A program made the position numbers and the translations under genes. Below the pieces are notes generated by a model, which was not told where the DNA came from, ran no database searches, and was given only the letters and a program-made list of their open reading frames with translations. DNA of 64,000 nucleotides from Labia minor (Eukaryota > Arthropoda > Insecta > Dermaptera > Spongiphoridae). The stretch covers positions 24,608,720 through 24,672,719 of the forward strand of contig OY720346.1 in the NCBI GenBank assembly GCA_963082975.1. Direction: 5' to 3'. Every line of letters begins with the position of its first letter. The first letter of the stretch is position 1. Shown one piece after another: positions 36,476 through 47,295 of the stretch.

Positions 36476-37199
36476 TTATAAAAATTATTAACTTAATAGA
36501 TATGATAAATATCGAAATAGAGATAGATAAAAAAAAGGTTTGTTCTTCTCTTCCTCCTTAAAAAAAATATTTATTACAATTTTTAAGAAAAGGAACTATA
36601 AATATAATTAATAATATAAGTATTCTAAAAATAATTGTTTAATTTTTTAAAATAAAATATTTTTTATAATAAAAAATGTCCGCTTCATAAACAAATTGAA
36701 TTATCACATACTAACCGATTATACACTGTACTATTCTATTCAAATAAATAAATAAATTAATTAATATTAAATAATAATATATATTAGATTATACACATTT
36801 ATAGTTTTTCTAAAACTTGTCATTAAGTTGTCCATTTAAAAGTTTATATTAGAAATAAAATAATAGGAAAAGACCATAATTATTACTATTTATTCTTTTT
36901 TTTATAAGCACTATATTCATATAATTAATAAAAATATTCATGACCAATAAATATCTTCTAGAAATTAGTACAAAAATATCACAATCTTCATAACATTTTC
37001 CATATTACTTGATTTTATTTTTTTTCAAATGTTATCATTTTGAATTAACAAAATATTTAAATATAATTAGATATTAGGGAGTTCAATTAACTGAATAGTT
37101 GAGAGGTTAATAATTTATTTATTTTTTTTCTTTATTAATATGTAAATAAATACAGTTTCAACTGAGTAGTGTGATATAAAAAAAATTAAATGTTGATCA
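36476..37199. other. AT-rich non-coding stretch
   Basis: Nothing recognisable. Confidence 0.6.
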
Positions 37200-37395
37200 C
37201 CTGTCAGCCATCATCTATAAAATAAGATCCATACATCTAATCAGCTGTCCCTTTGAGGAGAGCCCTGAGCTGTCACTTGTTCTATAATCAATCGTCGATC
37301 GATACGAGATTTAATCATAATTTATTGAAAAGATTTATGGCCACCAATTGATCTCACTCAAAAAGGGTCCAAGATATTTTGCTTAGAGTCCGGTC
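37200..37395. other. GC-richer non-repetitive island
   Basis: Contains several E-box-like motifs (CACCTG, CAGCTG) and a GATTTATGGCC motif within 200 bp. No open frame. A candidate enhancer-like element, by motif content only. Confidence 0.3.
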
Positions 37396-37585
37396 CGAGT
37401 TATTCGAAATTTATTATGGATTTATGTATACATTAAAATGGTATGCATATATTTTTTTCTTTAAATCAAATTTTAAAGAGTTATTAAGAAAGAATTAAGA
37501 AGGGAAACAACATGACAAATGGAAGTAATAATTATCTTTAAATATAAAATTGTTCTATATGGAGTCTTACTAAACGTTTGATGAT

Positions 37586-38117
37586 TTTTATAGACCGACG
37601 ATAGTAAGGGAAGTATAGTTTTCACACCAAATTTCACATGTGGAGATTTTTACATAATTCCACGAATCATGCATTTTGCTAACCGTCCGCCCGTCCGTAT
37701 AGATGTGTACAGCTTGAACGGCTCAACGGATTTTGATGAAATTTGGTATATTTACTTAATGCATCAGTATGATGAATTGATCAACTTTTGGTGTATATCC
37801 GGAAACCGGAAGTGGTAGTATTACCAATCGACGATAGGAAGGGAAGGGTTATTTTCACACCAAATTTTACATGAGGAGATTTTATATATATCTCCACGAT
37901 TCATTGTATTGGTCTTATCCTCGGGAAAAATCATCTTCATTAATTTTTTCTTATATATTATAAGTAAAATAAAATTAAAAATATTTATGTTATATCCATA
38001 TTTGTTTTTATTGCATTAATAGATATATTAAAATTATTTGAAATTGTTTCTGTAGCTGGAAATTAATTTACTTCAAACCGTCGGTCGGTTCTGCGCCTGG
38101 CCACAGGTCAACTTATT
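37586..38117 (+). mobile_element. Family A repeat (Helentron-like), copy 2
   Basis: Begins AGACCGACGATAGTAAGGG and ends with CGTCGGTCGGT and the 3' hairpin core CCTGGCCACAGG. The GTCY microsatellite is short. The internal second 5'-like segment (ATCGACGATAGGAAGGGAAG near 37828) is present. The TGACGTCA-containing segment is deleted. Confidence 0.85.
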
Positions 38118-39466
38118 TGTTTTATGTATTATATTGAATAGTTCTCCTAAAGGTTCCTACGTCGTTTTATTGAATCAAGTAATGAATAGGTGTATCTAAT
38201 ATAATTAGAGCATACACGTAGTTCTTTCTATTTTTTACCTATTCAATTTTTTCAGCATCAACATAAGAATAATAAAAAATATCAGGATCGATTTTCAATT
38301 AGAAGCAAATTAGAAAAACTTTCTCGCTTTATTTTACAAATAAATTGTTTCCTCGTCAACTGATAATTTCACTCTTGGAGGGAGAGAATCTACTCTACTG
38401 ATATTTTTACAATAAAAGAAAGTTTTTTTAATATTTTTATTACCCATTTAATTCATAATATTATTATTAAAAATATAAAAATACAGAAAAAAATCCATAT
38501 CGAAACACACGTGGACCCCCGTAATTTAAAAAAAAACACAAAAATCATGAAAAATATTGAAATAAAATCCATTTTAATTTATGAATTATAGGCGATTATT
38601 TTTTTGACATGTTCAAAAAAAACTTATACAAAACGTATTTCAAATACAATTACACAAATTATCAAGACATAAAAGAGCTTATGAAAAATTAGGAAATTAC
38701 ATGATTTGGACAGCTTCATTTGCAATATGTCTTTCTTAGGAACATCAAAAATAGCTTAAAGATATTTTTCGATCTCTAAAGCCTATATTTATGGGTTTAT
38801 GTCTTGCAATAAGAATTATACGGTTTTAAATACAGGTACAAGTAAATTCAGAAGAAAATCGTGGATTGCTAGAGGCGCTTCAATTCACTTCACTTGCTCG
38901 TCCATTTACAATATAAGGTCTAGGGCATGTCTTTGTATAATATACAAAAAATAATTACGCATTCATCTGATAACTTTATTTCATTTTTATATTTACATAA
39001 TGGATCTGTATGAATTTATCATATTAGAAAATTCTTTGAATTGAATTATGAAGAAAGATTTTAGAAAAATAAATATTTTGAATCATTCCTTTTATGTTAG
39101 ATTTTAATCAAATATTTATTAAAGATGAAGACTTTATATTCTTTATAATTTAAAGAGATATTAACATTAATAATAATTAATTAATTTTTTTAATGTTGAA
39201 TAAATAAATGTTTATTTTAAGAATTCTAGCCAGTTAAAATTAATTTTTGTATAAATGAAATTATTATAATATAAATGAAGTGAGAAAATGATGAATGGAA
39301 TTTTGTGGATCGTAAGAAAGTGTTATTGAAAGATTACATATAATGTGAGTTTTTATTCGAATTATACAATTAAAAAAACAAAACATACAAAAGTAAATAA
39401 ATATTTAAAAAAAAAATTAATGGAGTAAATTAGTATATAAATATCATATATATATATATATATATA
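38118..39466. other. AT-rich non-coding stretch
   Basis: A GC-richer patch lies at 38840-38940. The (TA)n tract at 39447-39466 abuts the truncated family A copy. Confidence 0.5.
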
Positions 39467-39952
39467 AGTATTTTTAGCGTGATGTCTGTCCGTCTGTCCG
39501 ACCATCCGTCCGTATAGATGTGTACAGCTTGAACGGCTCAACGGATTTTGATGAAATTTGGTATATTTACTTAATGCATCAGTATGATGAATTGATCAAC
39601 TTTTGGTGCAAATCCGGAAACCGGAAGTGGTAATATTAGTGATCGACGATAGGAAGGGAAGGGTTATTTTCACACCAAATTTCACACGAGGAGATTTTTT
39701 ACATATCACCACGAATCATACACTTTGTATTGGTTTTACCCTCGAGAAAAAATCCTCTTTATTAGTTTTTTCTTAATTTAAAATTATATGACGTCATCCA
39801 GCGATTCATGACGTCACCTTTATGTTCTATCCATATCTGATTTTTATTACATTAATAGATATATTAAAATTATATTAAATTGTTACTGTAACTGGAAATT
39901 AATTTACCTCAAACCGTCAGTCGGTTCGGACCTGGCCACAGGTCAACTTATT
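39467..39952 (+). mobile_element. Family A repeat, 5'-truncated copy 3
   Basis: The first 100 bp are missing and replaced by a TA microsatellite. It starts at AGTATTTTTAGCGTGATG, has GTCY repeats at 39484-39515, and ends with the 3' subterminal repeat (one change) and the hairpin GACCTG-GCCA-CAGGTC. Confidence 0.82.
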
Positions 39953-40284
39953 TTTTTGAGTATTTCAAATTTAATATATGAAACTATATCTATTTAGCAA
40001 CAATTTATATAAAAGTAATAATCTATATATATAAAAGGCAATGTCTGTGTGTCTGTCTGTCTGTCTGTCTATAGACTCAAAAACTACCCGTCCGATTACG
40101 GTGAAACTTTCAGGAATTGTTGTGGGCATACCAAGGAAGGTTTTAGTGTAGTTAAATCCAAAATTAATTTATCCAAAATTAATTTAATTAGTAATATATT
40201 GCTAAAAATCTGTAGTGTCACAAAACTATCGACAGATGGCGCTACATATAATTTTCAAAATTCAAATATTTTAAATTTTTTTTA

Positions 40285-40735
40285 AACTTAATATTTCTAA
40301 CTTTATATTACAATACAATAATGAGACGGAATTGTTGTGTGTTAAATTAGATTTTATAAATTGAAAACCATTAGTTATACTCTTAAGTTATTTAGTTTTA
40401 TTGATCACATATCTGGAAAAAATCATCTTCATTAGTTTTTTTATATTTAAATGTATATATGTGACCTCACAGTTACCGCCTTTTAGATATATATCTATTC
40501 TTAAAATAAAATTAAAAATATTTATATTATATTCATATATATGTAAAATAATAATTATATTATTTTAATATTCCTATAAGTTGGTATCACAATTTATTAT
40601 TATTATGAATTATTTATAAGTAATTAATATTATTAATTGGTATTAATAAATAAATAATATTAATTATATTAACTTAATATTTCTAACTTTGTATTACAAT
40701 AATGAGACGGAATTGTTGTGTGTTAAATTAGATTT
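40285..40735 (+). repeat. Direct repeat pair bracketing a family A fragment
   Basis: The segment at about 40285-40350 recurs at about 40671-40735 with small changes; both contain AATGAGACGGAATTGTTGTG. Between them lies an eroded family A piece at 40416-40545 (AAAAAATCATCTTCATTAG and the AAAATTAAAAATATTTATAT tract). The pair may reflect a partial duplication inside the Helitron. Confidence 0.7.
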
Positions 40736-41150
40736 AATTAAAGATTGAATTTAGAATAATTAAAAGGGTTATTGAAACCGCGTATGCTGATTAGGGAATG
40801 ACAAGATTGAATAGGTTCAATTAAAAAATGCTTATATAAAATTATAACTAAAAATGATTTATTTAATAAAACTATAAGAATTTAAATTACAATTTAATTA
40901 ATTTTTTGTGAATAAATAAACATATATAAAAAACTATATATAAAATTTGAATTTTCATTTATTCATTCATTTAAAATTATTTTCCGATTGTTCCTTTAAA
41001 ATAACCCCTCTTAGGGGGTCGGAAGGGGAGGCAACATAAAGGAATTTTCTTTCACTTTGTTATTGGGAAAAACCAGGGGGGGGACAGTCTTACCAGGAAA
41101 AACCCAAATTGTCAGCGTCCACTCTGGGGTTTTAAACAGTTTTAAAGGAA

Positions 41151-41260
41151 ATGTTAATTATAAGTTCATTTCTCAACGAGTTGTAACTTTAAATTATTTT
41201 TATTAATGTTAATTATAAGTTCATTTCTCAACGAGTTGTATCTTTAAATTATTTTTATTA
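41151..41260 (+). repeat. 55-bp tandem duplication
   Basis: The unit at 41151-41205 is repeated at 41206-41260 with a single difference; each contains TTCATTTCTCAACGAGTTGT. It lies within the Helitron and is recent relative to it. Confidence 0.9.
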
Positions 41261-41481
41261 ATTTAATTAATTATAATTAATTTATAGCCAATAATAGTTT
41301 ATTATAGCTAATAATTTTTTTAATTTTTAGTGTAATTTGCACGATCATTATTTATAAAAAAAAACAAACACATTTTGCAATTTCCCAGAAAGGCTGTTTT
41401 TGAGATGTAAGTATAAGTTAGTTTTATGAATAAAAAATATTTATTTTAATAATATTTTAGAATCAAATTACGAAATTAATA

Positions 41482-41590
41482 ATATGGGACAGGGTAGGAT
41501 TTGGTTGTAGCTCAGGATAGGGACTCTTAGAGAAAAGTGGATTCTGCGGCTAAGAACTTTCGAAAACTGTATAGACACAGAGTTAGATAA
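41482..41590 (+). mobile_element. RTE-type LINE 3' scrap inside the Helitron (copy E)
   Basis: Matches the end of copy A: TTGTAGCTCAGGATAGGGAC, GTGGATTCTGCGGCTAAGAA, then the CACAGAGTTAGAT tail. It occupies the same internal position as the LINE pieces in the Helitrons at 1726-2047 and 50164-51130. Confidence 0.75.
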
Positions 41591-42060
41591 ATATAACATA
41601 TGCAATAATAATATATAATTAATTTACTGATTAAATTAAAATATATATTTTCTAAGAAAACAAATATATGTCTTATCTACTTATACTGATTGAAACAAAA
41701 TGGATGAAAACCTTTTACATACAGACTTTCAACCAAATACTACACTCGGGGGTACAGGGGGCGGAGCCCCCGTCTAGATGTGAAGAGCGCCTGGAAGGCG
41801 CTCTGATCAGCTAGTATAATATATAATAAATAATATAAATATAATTTAAAAAATACTCGTAGTAATAATAATAAATAATTAATGTTAGTGATTCCCAGGG
41901 TTCGGTGAAATTGAATTTAACTTTTATAAATATAAATTAATAATTTTAAACCTAATAATAATAAGAATAATAATAAACTTACAACTAAAGGAGAATGTTC
42001 TGTCTAATATTCTCATTCGTTTTGGTGATAAACAATCTTTTGGAAATTTTTTTTAACCAC

Positions 42061-42241
42061 TTTATTTTAGATGTAGTGTCAAAGAATCTAACAGTGTCCA
42101 TTTTATGAATAATCAAAAATTTCAAATTCCCTCATGGTGCGTGAACTATTCCCATCTAGAGTCATATTTCTTCCATCTGTCGCTTTCACACTTTATGGCA
42201 TCCCGCGTTCTACACCCAAATGTACAAGTGTATCCACCCAC
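42061..42241 (-). CDS. Candidate terminal exon of a host gene, minus strand
   Basis: A long T-tract and CAG form a strong splice acceptor ending at 42242. From 42241 one frame is open for 31 codons to a TAG at 42148-42146. It reads VGGYTCTFGCRTRDAIK, then CESDRWKKYDSRWE, with three Cys and many charged residues, unlike chance AT-rich translation. An AATAAA polyadenylation signal lies about 80 bp downstream (42066-42061). The frame begins in phase 0. The protein is not recognised. Minus-strand sequence at 42410-42570 also has a balanced open frame, but I could not join it to this exon in phase. Confidence 0.45.
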
Positions 42242-42399
42242 CTGAAAAAAAAAAACATTCAAATGATAAATTCCGTTAGGACTTAAATGCATATAAATCA
42301 ATCTATGGAAGATTAAAAAAAATTAATTTTATAAAATTAACTTATTAATTTAAAAGAAATTTTCAAAGTTTAGAGATTATAAAAATTCGATAAATAAAG

Positions 42400-42670
42400 T
42401 ATATACATTGCATTGTCTCCACGGAGGAATAATTCAAATGAGCTGTCATCGCTGGTAGCTGGTATGTCTGTCTATTGTAGCAAAAGTGGTTACCCCTACT
42501 TCCTGGATAATTATGCATTGATCCAGGATTTGGAGAATCAAGTATCGCTCCGGTCTGTCTATATTAAATAGACTTCTGTTAATTCCAGTGCAGACAGAAT
42601 GCGTGGTTACCTGCCGCCTCCGTCAATACAATCTCGAGTTTGTTGAGTCATCCTTCGCCATCTATGCTTA
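42400..42670 (-). other. GC-richer island, possible upstream exon
   Basis: On the minus strand one frame from about 42552 downwards reads TGAILDSPNPGSMHNYP, GSRGNHFCYNRQTYQL and PAMTAHLNYSSVETMQC. It is open for about 50 codons and balanced in composition. Acceptor-like CAG/AG sites precede it, but the available donor (T/GTATAT near 42413) gives the wrong phase for the candidate exon at 42241. It may belong to the same gene through another donor, or be regulatory DNA. Confidence 0.3.
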
Positions 42671-42740
42671 TCAAACAAATGTAGGAAATTTTATATTTTA
42701 ATAAATATTTGAATTTACCTTGAGAAAGCAATACAAAAAA

Positions 42741-43351
42741 AATCTGGAGTTTCTCCACTCGACTATCTCGCAAATTTGAATTGGATTAAATAACATATAT
42801 TAATGTAGATTAAATTAAATAAATTATATTATAAATTAAAATTAATAAATAATATTTATTAAACCAGAGCATGTTTGGCTCTTTGTTGTTGGCACCACTT
42901 CAAGTGTTGGCGCGTGAGATTTGCAGTGTTAAAAAATTAATTCTGGTACTTTCAGCTAATTCAATCAAGCTGAAATTCTATATTTAGCAGTTTTATACAA
43001 TTTTTAATCATGTGAAAAATTATCAAAGATATATCTTTATTTTTACGGTCACTTTAGAAGAAAAAAATCAAACGTTGTAGCTAATGACCCTCTTCCGGTT
43101 GAGCTACATTTCTCAAAAGTTGATGGAAAACTATGAATTTTGAATAATGCCCATGTACCAAATTTCATTATTCTAGCTCAAACCGTTTTTGCGTAATCTT
43201 GGTTACATACACACACACATACACACACACAGACATTTTTCTCAACCTTAGTGAAAATGATTCAGGAACCTTCAAAACGTATAGAAACATCAAAATCTCA
43301 ACATCGAAAATTTTCGTGCTCGCAATACTATCTCTGACGAAATAGTAAAAA
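42741..43351 (-). mobile_element. Family B repeat (Helentron-like), copy 3
   Basis: Reverse orientation. The 3' hairpin region CTCCACTCGACTATCTCGC lies at the left end and the palindromic 5' end, with substitutions, at 43325-43346. A CA/GT microsatellite is at 43205-43232. The hairpin loop has changed relative to other copies. Confidence 0.82.
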
Positions 43352-43433
43352 CAATAAAAAATTACGTATTCTTTAAAATTAACTAAATTATTTTTTAAAA
43401 TAATTATTATTGCCAGTAATTAATATTTGTTTT

Positions 43434-43606
43434 CTTTACTTCACTAAATTGATAGTGAGTCTTACTGAAATAAGTTATATCCTATGCTCTTAGTTTATAC
43501 AACCGAGATCCTTCCCAAGAAATACATTTAAAAAGAAAAACAAAAGTAATTCGCCTTCCAATTCTTTTAGATTTTAATTTTTATCATTACAAAAAATCGT
43601 CAATTA
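43434..43606 (+). repeat. Direct repeat, first copy
   Basis: About 170 bp that recur almost unchanged at 44291-44506; both contain GATAGTGAGTCTTACTGAAA and ACAACCGAGATCCTTC. This copy lies in the DNA between two family B elements. Confidence 0.9.
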
Positions 43607-43890
43607 CTTTTAAAGAGCTATTATTATAAATATATTATTAAAATACTTGTTGTTATTATTTGTAACTGTCATAAAAAAATTAAAATCGTGCGACTATATT
43701 ATAAATGATAGACAGTTAAATCAAAACATTAGTAATTATTACGTAAATTACTAATCGTATATAAGATTGAAATTAAAAGAACCTTTATATTCTAATGTCA
43801 CATTTTATCAGACACATTAACATTAAAAAAAAAATTAGTTGAATGAATGATTAAAAAGTCAAATTTAATATAAAAATTTTCAAACTATCC

Positions 43891-43996
43891 TTTTTACTAT
43901 CTCGCCATGCGATCACGAAAATTTTCAATGTTGAGATTTTGATGTTTTTATACGTTTTGAAGGTCCCTAAGTCATTTTTACTTAGGTTGAGCAAAA

Positions 43997-44067
<71 letters not shown>

Positions 44068-44887
44068 AGACAAGATTACGAAAAAACGGTTTGAACTAGA
44101 ATAATGAAATTTGATACACGGGCATTATTCAAAATTCAATGCGTAGTTTTCTATTAACTGAGAAGAGGACCATTACCTACCACGTTTCCATTTTTTTTCA
44201 TTTAATTAAAAATTGAATAAAATTGCTATATATATAATTTCATATTGATTGAATTGCTGAAAGTACCGGAATTAAATTTTTAAATTTTTTTACTTTACTT
44301 CACTAATTTTTTTTTTTTTTTTTTTTTTTGATAGTGAGTCTTACTGAAATAAGTTATATCCTATGCTCTTAGTTTATACAACCGAGATCCTTCTCAAGAA
44401 ATACATTTAAAAATAAAAACAAAAGTAATTCGCCTTCCAATTCTTTTAGATTTTAATTTTTATCATTACAAAAAATCATTTTATCATTACAAAAAATCGC
44501 CAATTAACTGCCAAACACGCGCCATGACGTGGAGTCATCAACAAAGAGCCAAACACTCGCTGGCGCGCGTTATAATAATAATTATAATAATATCCCTGTT
44601 TAATACCTATTCAAATTGCACTATCCATATATAATTGTATACACATTGAACATCTCATATAAGTCAAGTACCTGATAACTGATAATGTATTTAATTTTTA
44701 TCAAAACTATGATAAAAGTTAAAAGCAGTTGAAAATAAATGTTATTTCATAAATTTTATAACTGAAAATGATGCTAAAAACCTTAAATCCTATGATCGGA
44801 TAGAATAACATTTTCATTAATTTTCAAATATAGAAAATAGCTTGATTATCCAATTCAAATTTGCGAGATAATCGAGTGGAGACATTT
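43891..44887 (+). mobile_element. Family B repeat, copy 4, interrupted
   Basis: Starts TTTTTACTATCTCGCCATGC and has a long CT then GT microsatellite (about 44004-44064) and the family body to about 44280. There the sequence is broken by a duplicated flanking segment (44291-44506). Family B sequence then resumes with CATCAACAAAGAGCCAAACA and ends GCGAGATAATCGAGTGGAGA at about 44861-44880. The end hairpin is partly lost. Confidence 0.8.
44291..44506 (+). repeat. Direct repeat, second copy, inside family B
   Basis: A near-identical copy of 43434-43606, enlarged by a poly-T expansion (44308-44329) and an extra TTTTATCATTACAAAAAATC-type partial duplication near 44470-44500. It interrupts family B copy 4. 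Confidence 0.9.
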
Positions 44888-45452
44888 CAAATTTTTTTTA
44901 ATATTCTTTGAAATTCAAATAATTATAATGTGATAATTGTTACTTTTTTTAAAAATAATAAAATTATATATATAATTTATTTTATCATATTTATATTATA
45001 TAATATTTAATATAATATTATATGTACCTAAAAATTCATTAAATGAATTTCATTATTCAACAGTTTAGGTTTTTTTTTTAAAAATGTATATGCCCACAGA
45101 ACATTTAAAATATTAGAATAAATAATTATAGTTATATATATAGTATTGTTTCTTAAAATTTATTTTATTTAATTATTTATTTTGTGTTTTAAATGTAATT
45201 AAGCTCTCTGGAGAGATGAATTCTAGCCTAGAAGGTATTTATAGAATAGATTTTGCTCAGCAACTAAATTTCTTTAAACTTAAGATGAAGTTAAAATAAT
45301 TCTATTAAAATTAAAGAATATTTAGTCTATTAAAGGAATTTAATATCGAATCATTCTAATTTTCAAATATTGATATGAATATAATTAAAAAAAAATCAAT
45401 GAGTTTTTCAATAATAGAAAATTGATTATTATTCTAATTAAAATAAAAAATA
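44888..45452. other. AT-rich non-coding stretch
   Basis: Nothing recognisable. Confidence 0.6.
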
Positions 45453-45866
45453 AAATAAGTTGACCTGTGGCCAGGTCCGAACCGACCGACGGTTTGAAGT
45501 AAATTAATTTCCAGCTACAGAAACAATTTCAAATAATTTAAATATATCTATTAATGTAATAAAAAATAGATATGGATACATAAATAATAAATATAAACAT
45601 TTTTAATTTTATTTTATTTATAATATATATGCAAGACCAGGCTGTGACGTCATGAATGGCTGGATGATATAATATAAATTTCATCAAAATCCGCTGAGCC
45701 GTTCAGGCTGTACACATCTATACGGACGGACGGACGGACAGACATCATGCTAAAAATATTTTTTTCTGTTTAGAAAATGCATGATTCGTGGAGATATGTA
45801 AAAATCTCCACATGTGAAATTTGGTGTGAAAACAATACCTCCCTTACTATCGTCGGTCGGTAAAAA
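45453..45866 (-). mobile_element. Family A repeat, internally deleted copy 4
   Basis: Both ends are present: GACCTGTGGCCAGGTC hairpin at the left and CGTCGGTCGGTAAAAAT at the right. The central 270 bp, including the second 5'-like segment, is missing; the join falls at about 45668-45675. GTCY repeats (as GGAC) lie at 45722-45744. Confidence 0.85.
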
Positions 45867-46009
45867 TGGAATAATGAATAAACCTCTACTCCAAAATTTC
45901 AAAATAATTGAAATGAAGAAGATTATCAATCGAGAAATTGATTATCAATTTTATTGAAATAAATTTTAATTTGTTTTTGTTTTTTTTTTTTGTTGTAGAG
46001 TAGAAATTA

Positions 46010-46395
46010 TTAATAATTTAAAATGTAGTATATCAGGTTGATTGTAGTTGTCTGGCTGGTCGCTCGTTTTCCAGGTTCATTTATCACATGGCGATGTGGT
46101 TCGCCCTCAATCCCGAATCGATTGCCTTTATTGATTCGTTCAGTTTCCAATGATGAATTTCTCGGACAATGCTTGTTGGTGAATTGAGCAACCCGGCCAC
46201 TGGGTGCGGGTGTCTGTCTACAGAAGTGCGTGAGTTCTCTCCGATTTCCTCCTGCAAACAGGTTAATTGCCCTCAGGTTGCACTCACCCAACCCTGCCCA
46301 TTATATTGGAGGTCTTAAGCGGTAGCAGCCTTCGAGCAGAGCCTACCGCTTCGCAATATCTAACATCGCTTCTTAAAAAAAAAAAAAAAAATTAA
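46010..46395 (+). mobile_element. Poly(A)-ended retroelement 3' end, family unknown
   Basis: A GC-richer block of about 380 bp ends in a run of 17 A after CATCGCTTCTT. Just before the tail is a perfect 9-bp stem, AAGCGGTAG / CTACCGCTT (46318-46326 and 46344-46352). This looks like the 3' end of a truncated LINE or a SINE. A 93-codon open frame on the opposite strand has no recognisable domain and is not called. A short ATTAATA on both sides might be a target duplication. Confidence 0.4.
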
Positions 46396-47109
46396 TATAA
46401 AAAAATTGCCTGCTAGAAAGTACACCTTTCCAAGAGAAAAATTTGAAAGAATAAAAATTGATCATATCATATAGAGGGAGTTTTGTTTTCATTCATCCAT
46501 TTCTATCATAGACTATACATCGATTTATACTGAAAATGAAATCACAATACATATATCCGTGCTTGTTTTTCTTAATAAATAAATATATTATCTTATCAAG
46601 TAATATATCATATTTCGACGAATATATCTATGCTTTACATAACAAAAATTATATAATACAAAATACCAAATTTATAAATCCTTTAAATTTCATCATTATA
46701 AATATCAATTTTTTTAAATATTTTTACCTATTGACAATTTATTTAATACATTTAAATTTTTTAAAATTTTGATATCATACTAATTAATATTAATTTTTCT
46801 TCAATATAATAAGTGAATTCTACTGAAATATATTCTGTTCTCTCCCTTATTGTTAGTTTATATGCGTACATTCATAGGAAACTGCTTCTTTTTATCCATA
46901 ACAATAAATATAGATTTTTCTTAACTTCTATTTTTTTATTAATTTATTATAATCATTTTTTTACTCATATAATATAACTAAAATATAATTACAAATTTTA
47001 AAATATTTCATACAAATAAAATTCATCCTAAATCACTGTTTCTTAATAATGGTTTTCATTTCAACAAATAACTATAAGAGTAACCAACTTCATTATGCGA
47101 TAATAATTA
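46396..47109. other. AT-rich non-coding stretch
   Basis: Very AT-rich; the open frame at 46536-46772 is low-complexity and not supported. Confidence 0.6.
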
Positions 47110-47295
47110 ATACGAATCATTGGCGGAACCAGGAGGGGGTGCATGGGTGCATATGCCCCTCTCTAATTAAAAAAAAAATATATTGCAAATAATACTGAAT
47201 TACTGAAAATAAAATATATTTGTGAAAAAAAATAAATCATACTACTAAAGATTTTTATATTTTTTTCTTTTTGACTATATCTATATGCTCATCGA

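Larger units (their letters stand above)
40022..41814 (+). mobile_element. Helitron, non-autonomous, with both ends (copy 2)
   Basis: Starts TCTATATATATAAAAGGC preceded by A, and ends CTAG at 41811-41814 followed by T. The terminal hairpin GAGCGCC-TGGAA-GGCGCTC (41785-41803) lies 7 bp before the CTAG. These are the Helitron rules: 5' TC, 3' hairpin plus CTRR, insertion between A and T. No Rep/helicase is present. Inside are a family A fragment (40416-40545) bounded by a direct repeat of about 65 bp, a 55-bp tandem duplication, and an RTE LINE 3' scrap (41482-41590). Confidence 0.9.

Noticed and set aside
1370-38925. Short similarity AGGTCT...AGGGCATGTC between about 1370 and 38915
   Set aside because: Too short and not extended on either side to call a shared repeat.
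46010-46291. 93-codon minus-strand frame
   Set aside because: It lies antisense to a poly(A)-ended block that looks like a retroelement 3' end on the plus strand; no domain recognised.
46536-46772. 78-codon frame rich in Ile, Asn and Tyr
   Set aside because: Composition is what translated AT-rich DNA gives; no start context or similarity.
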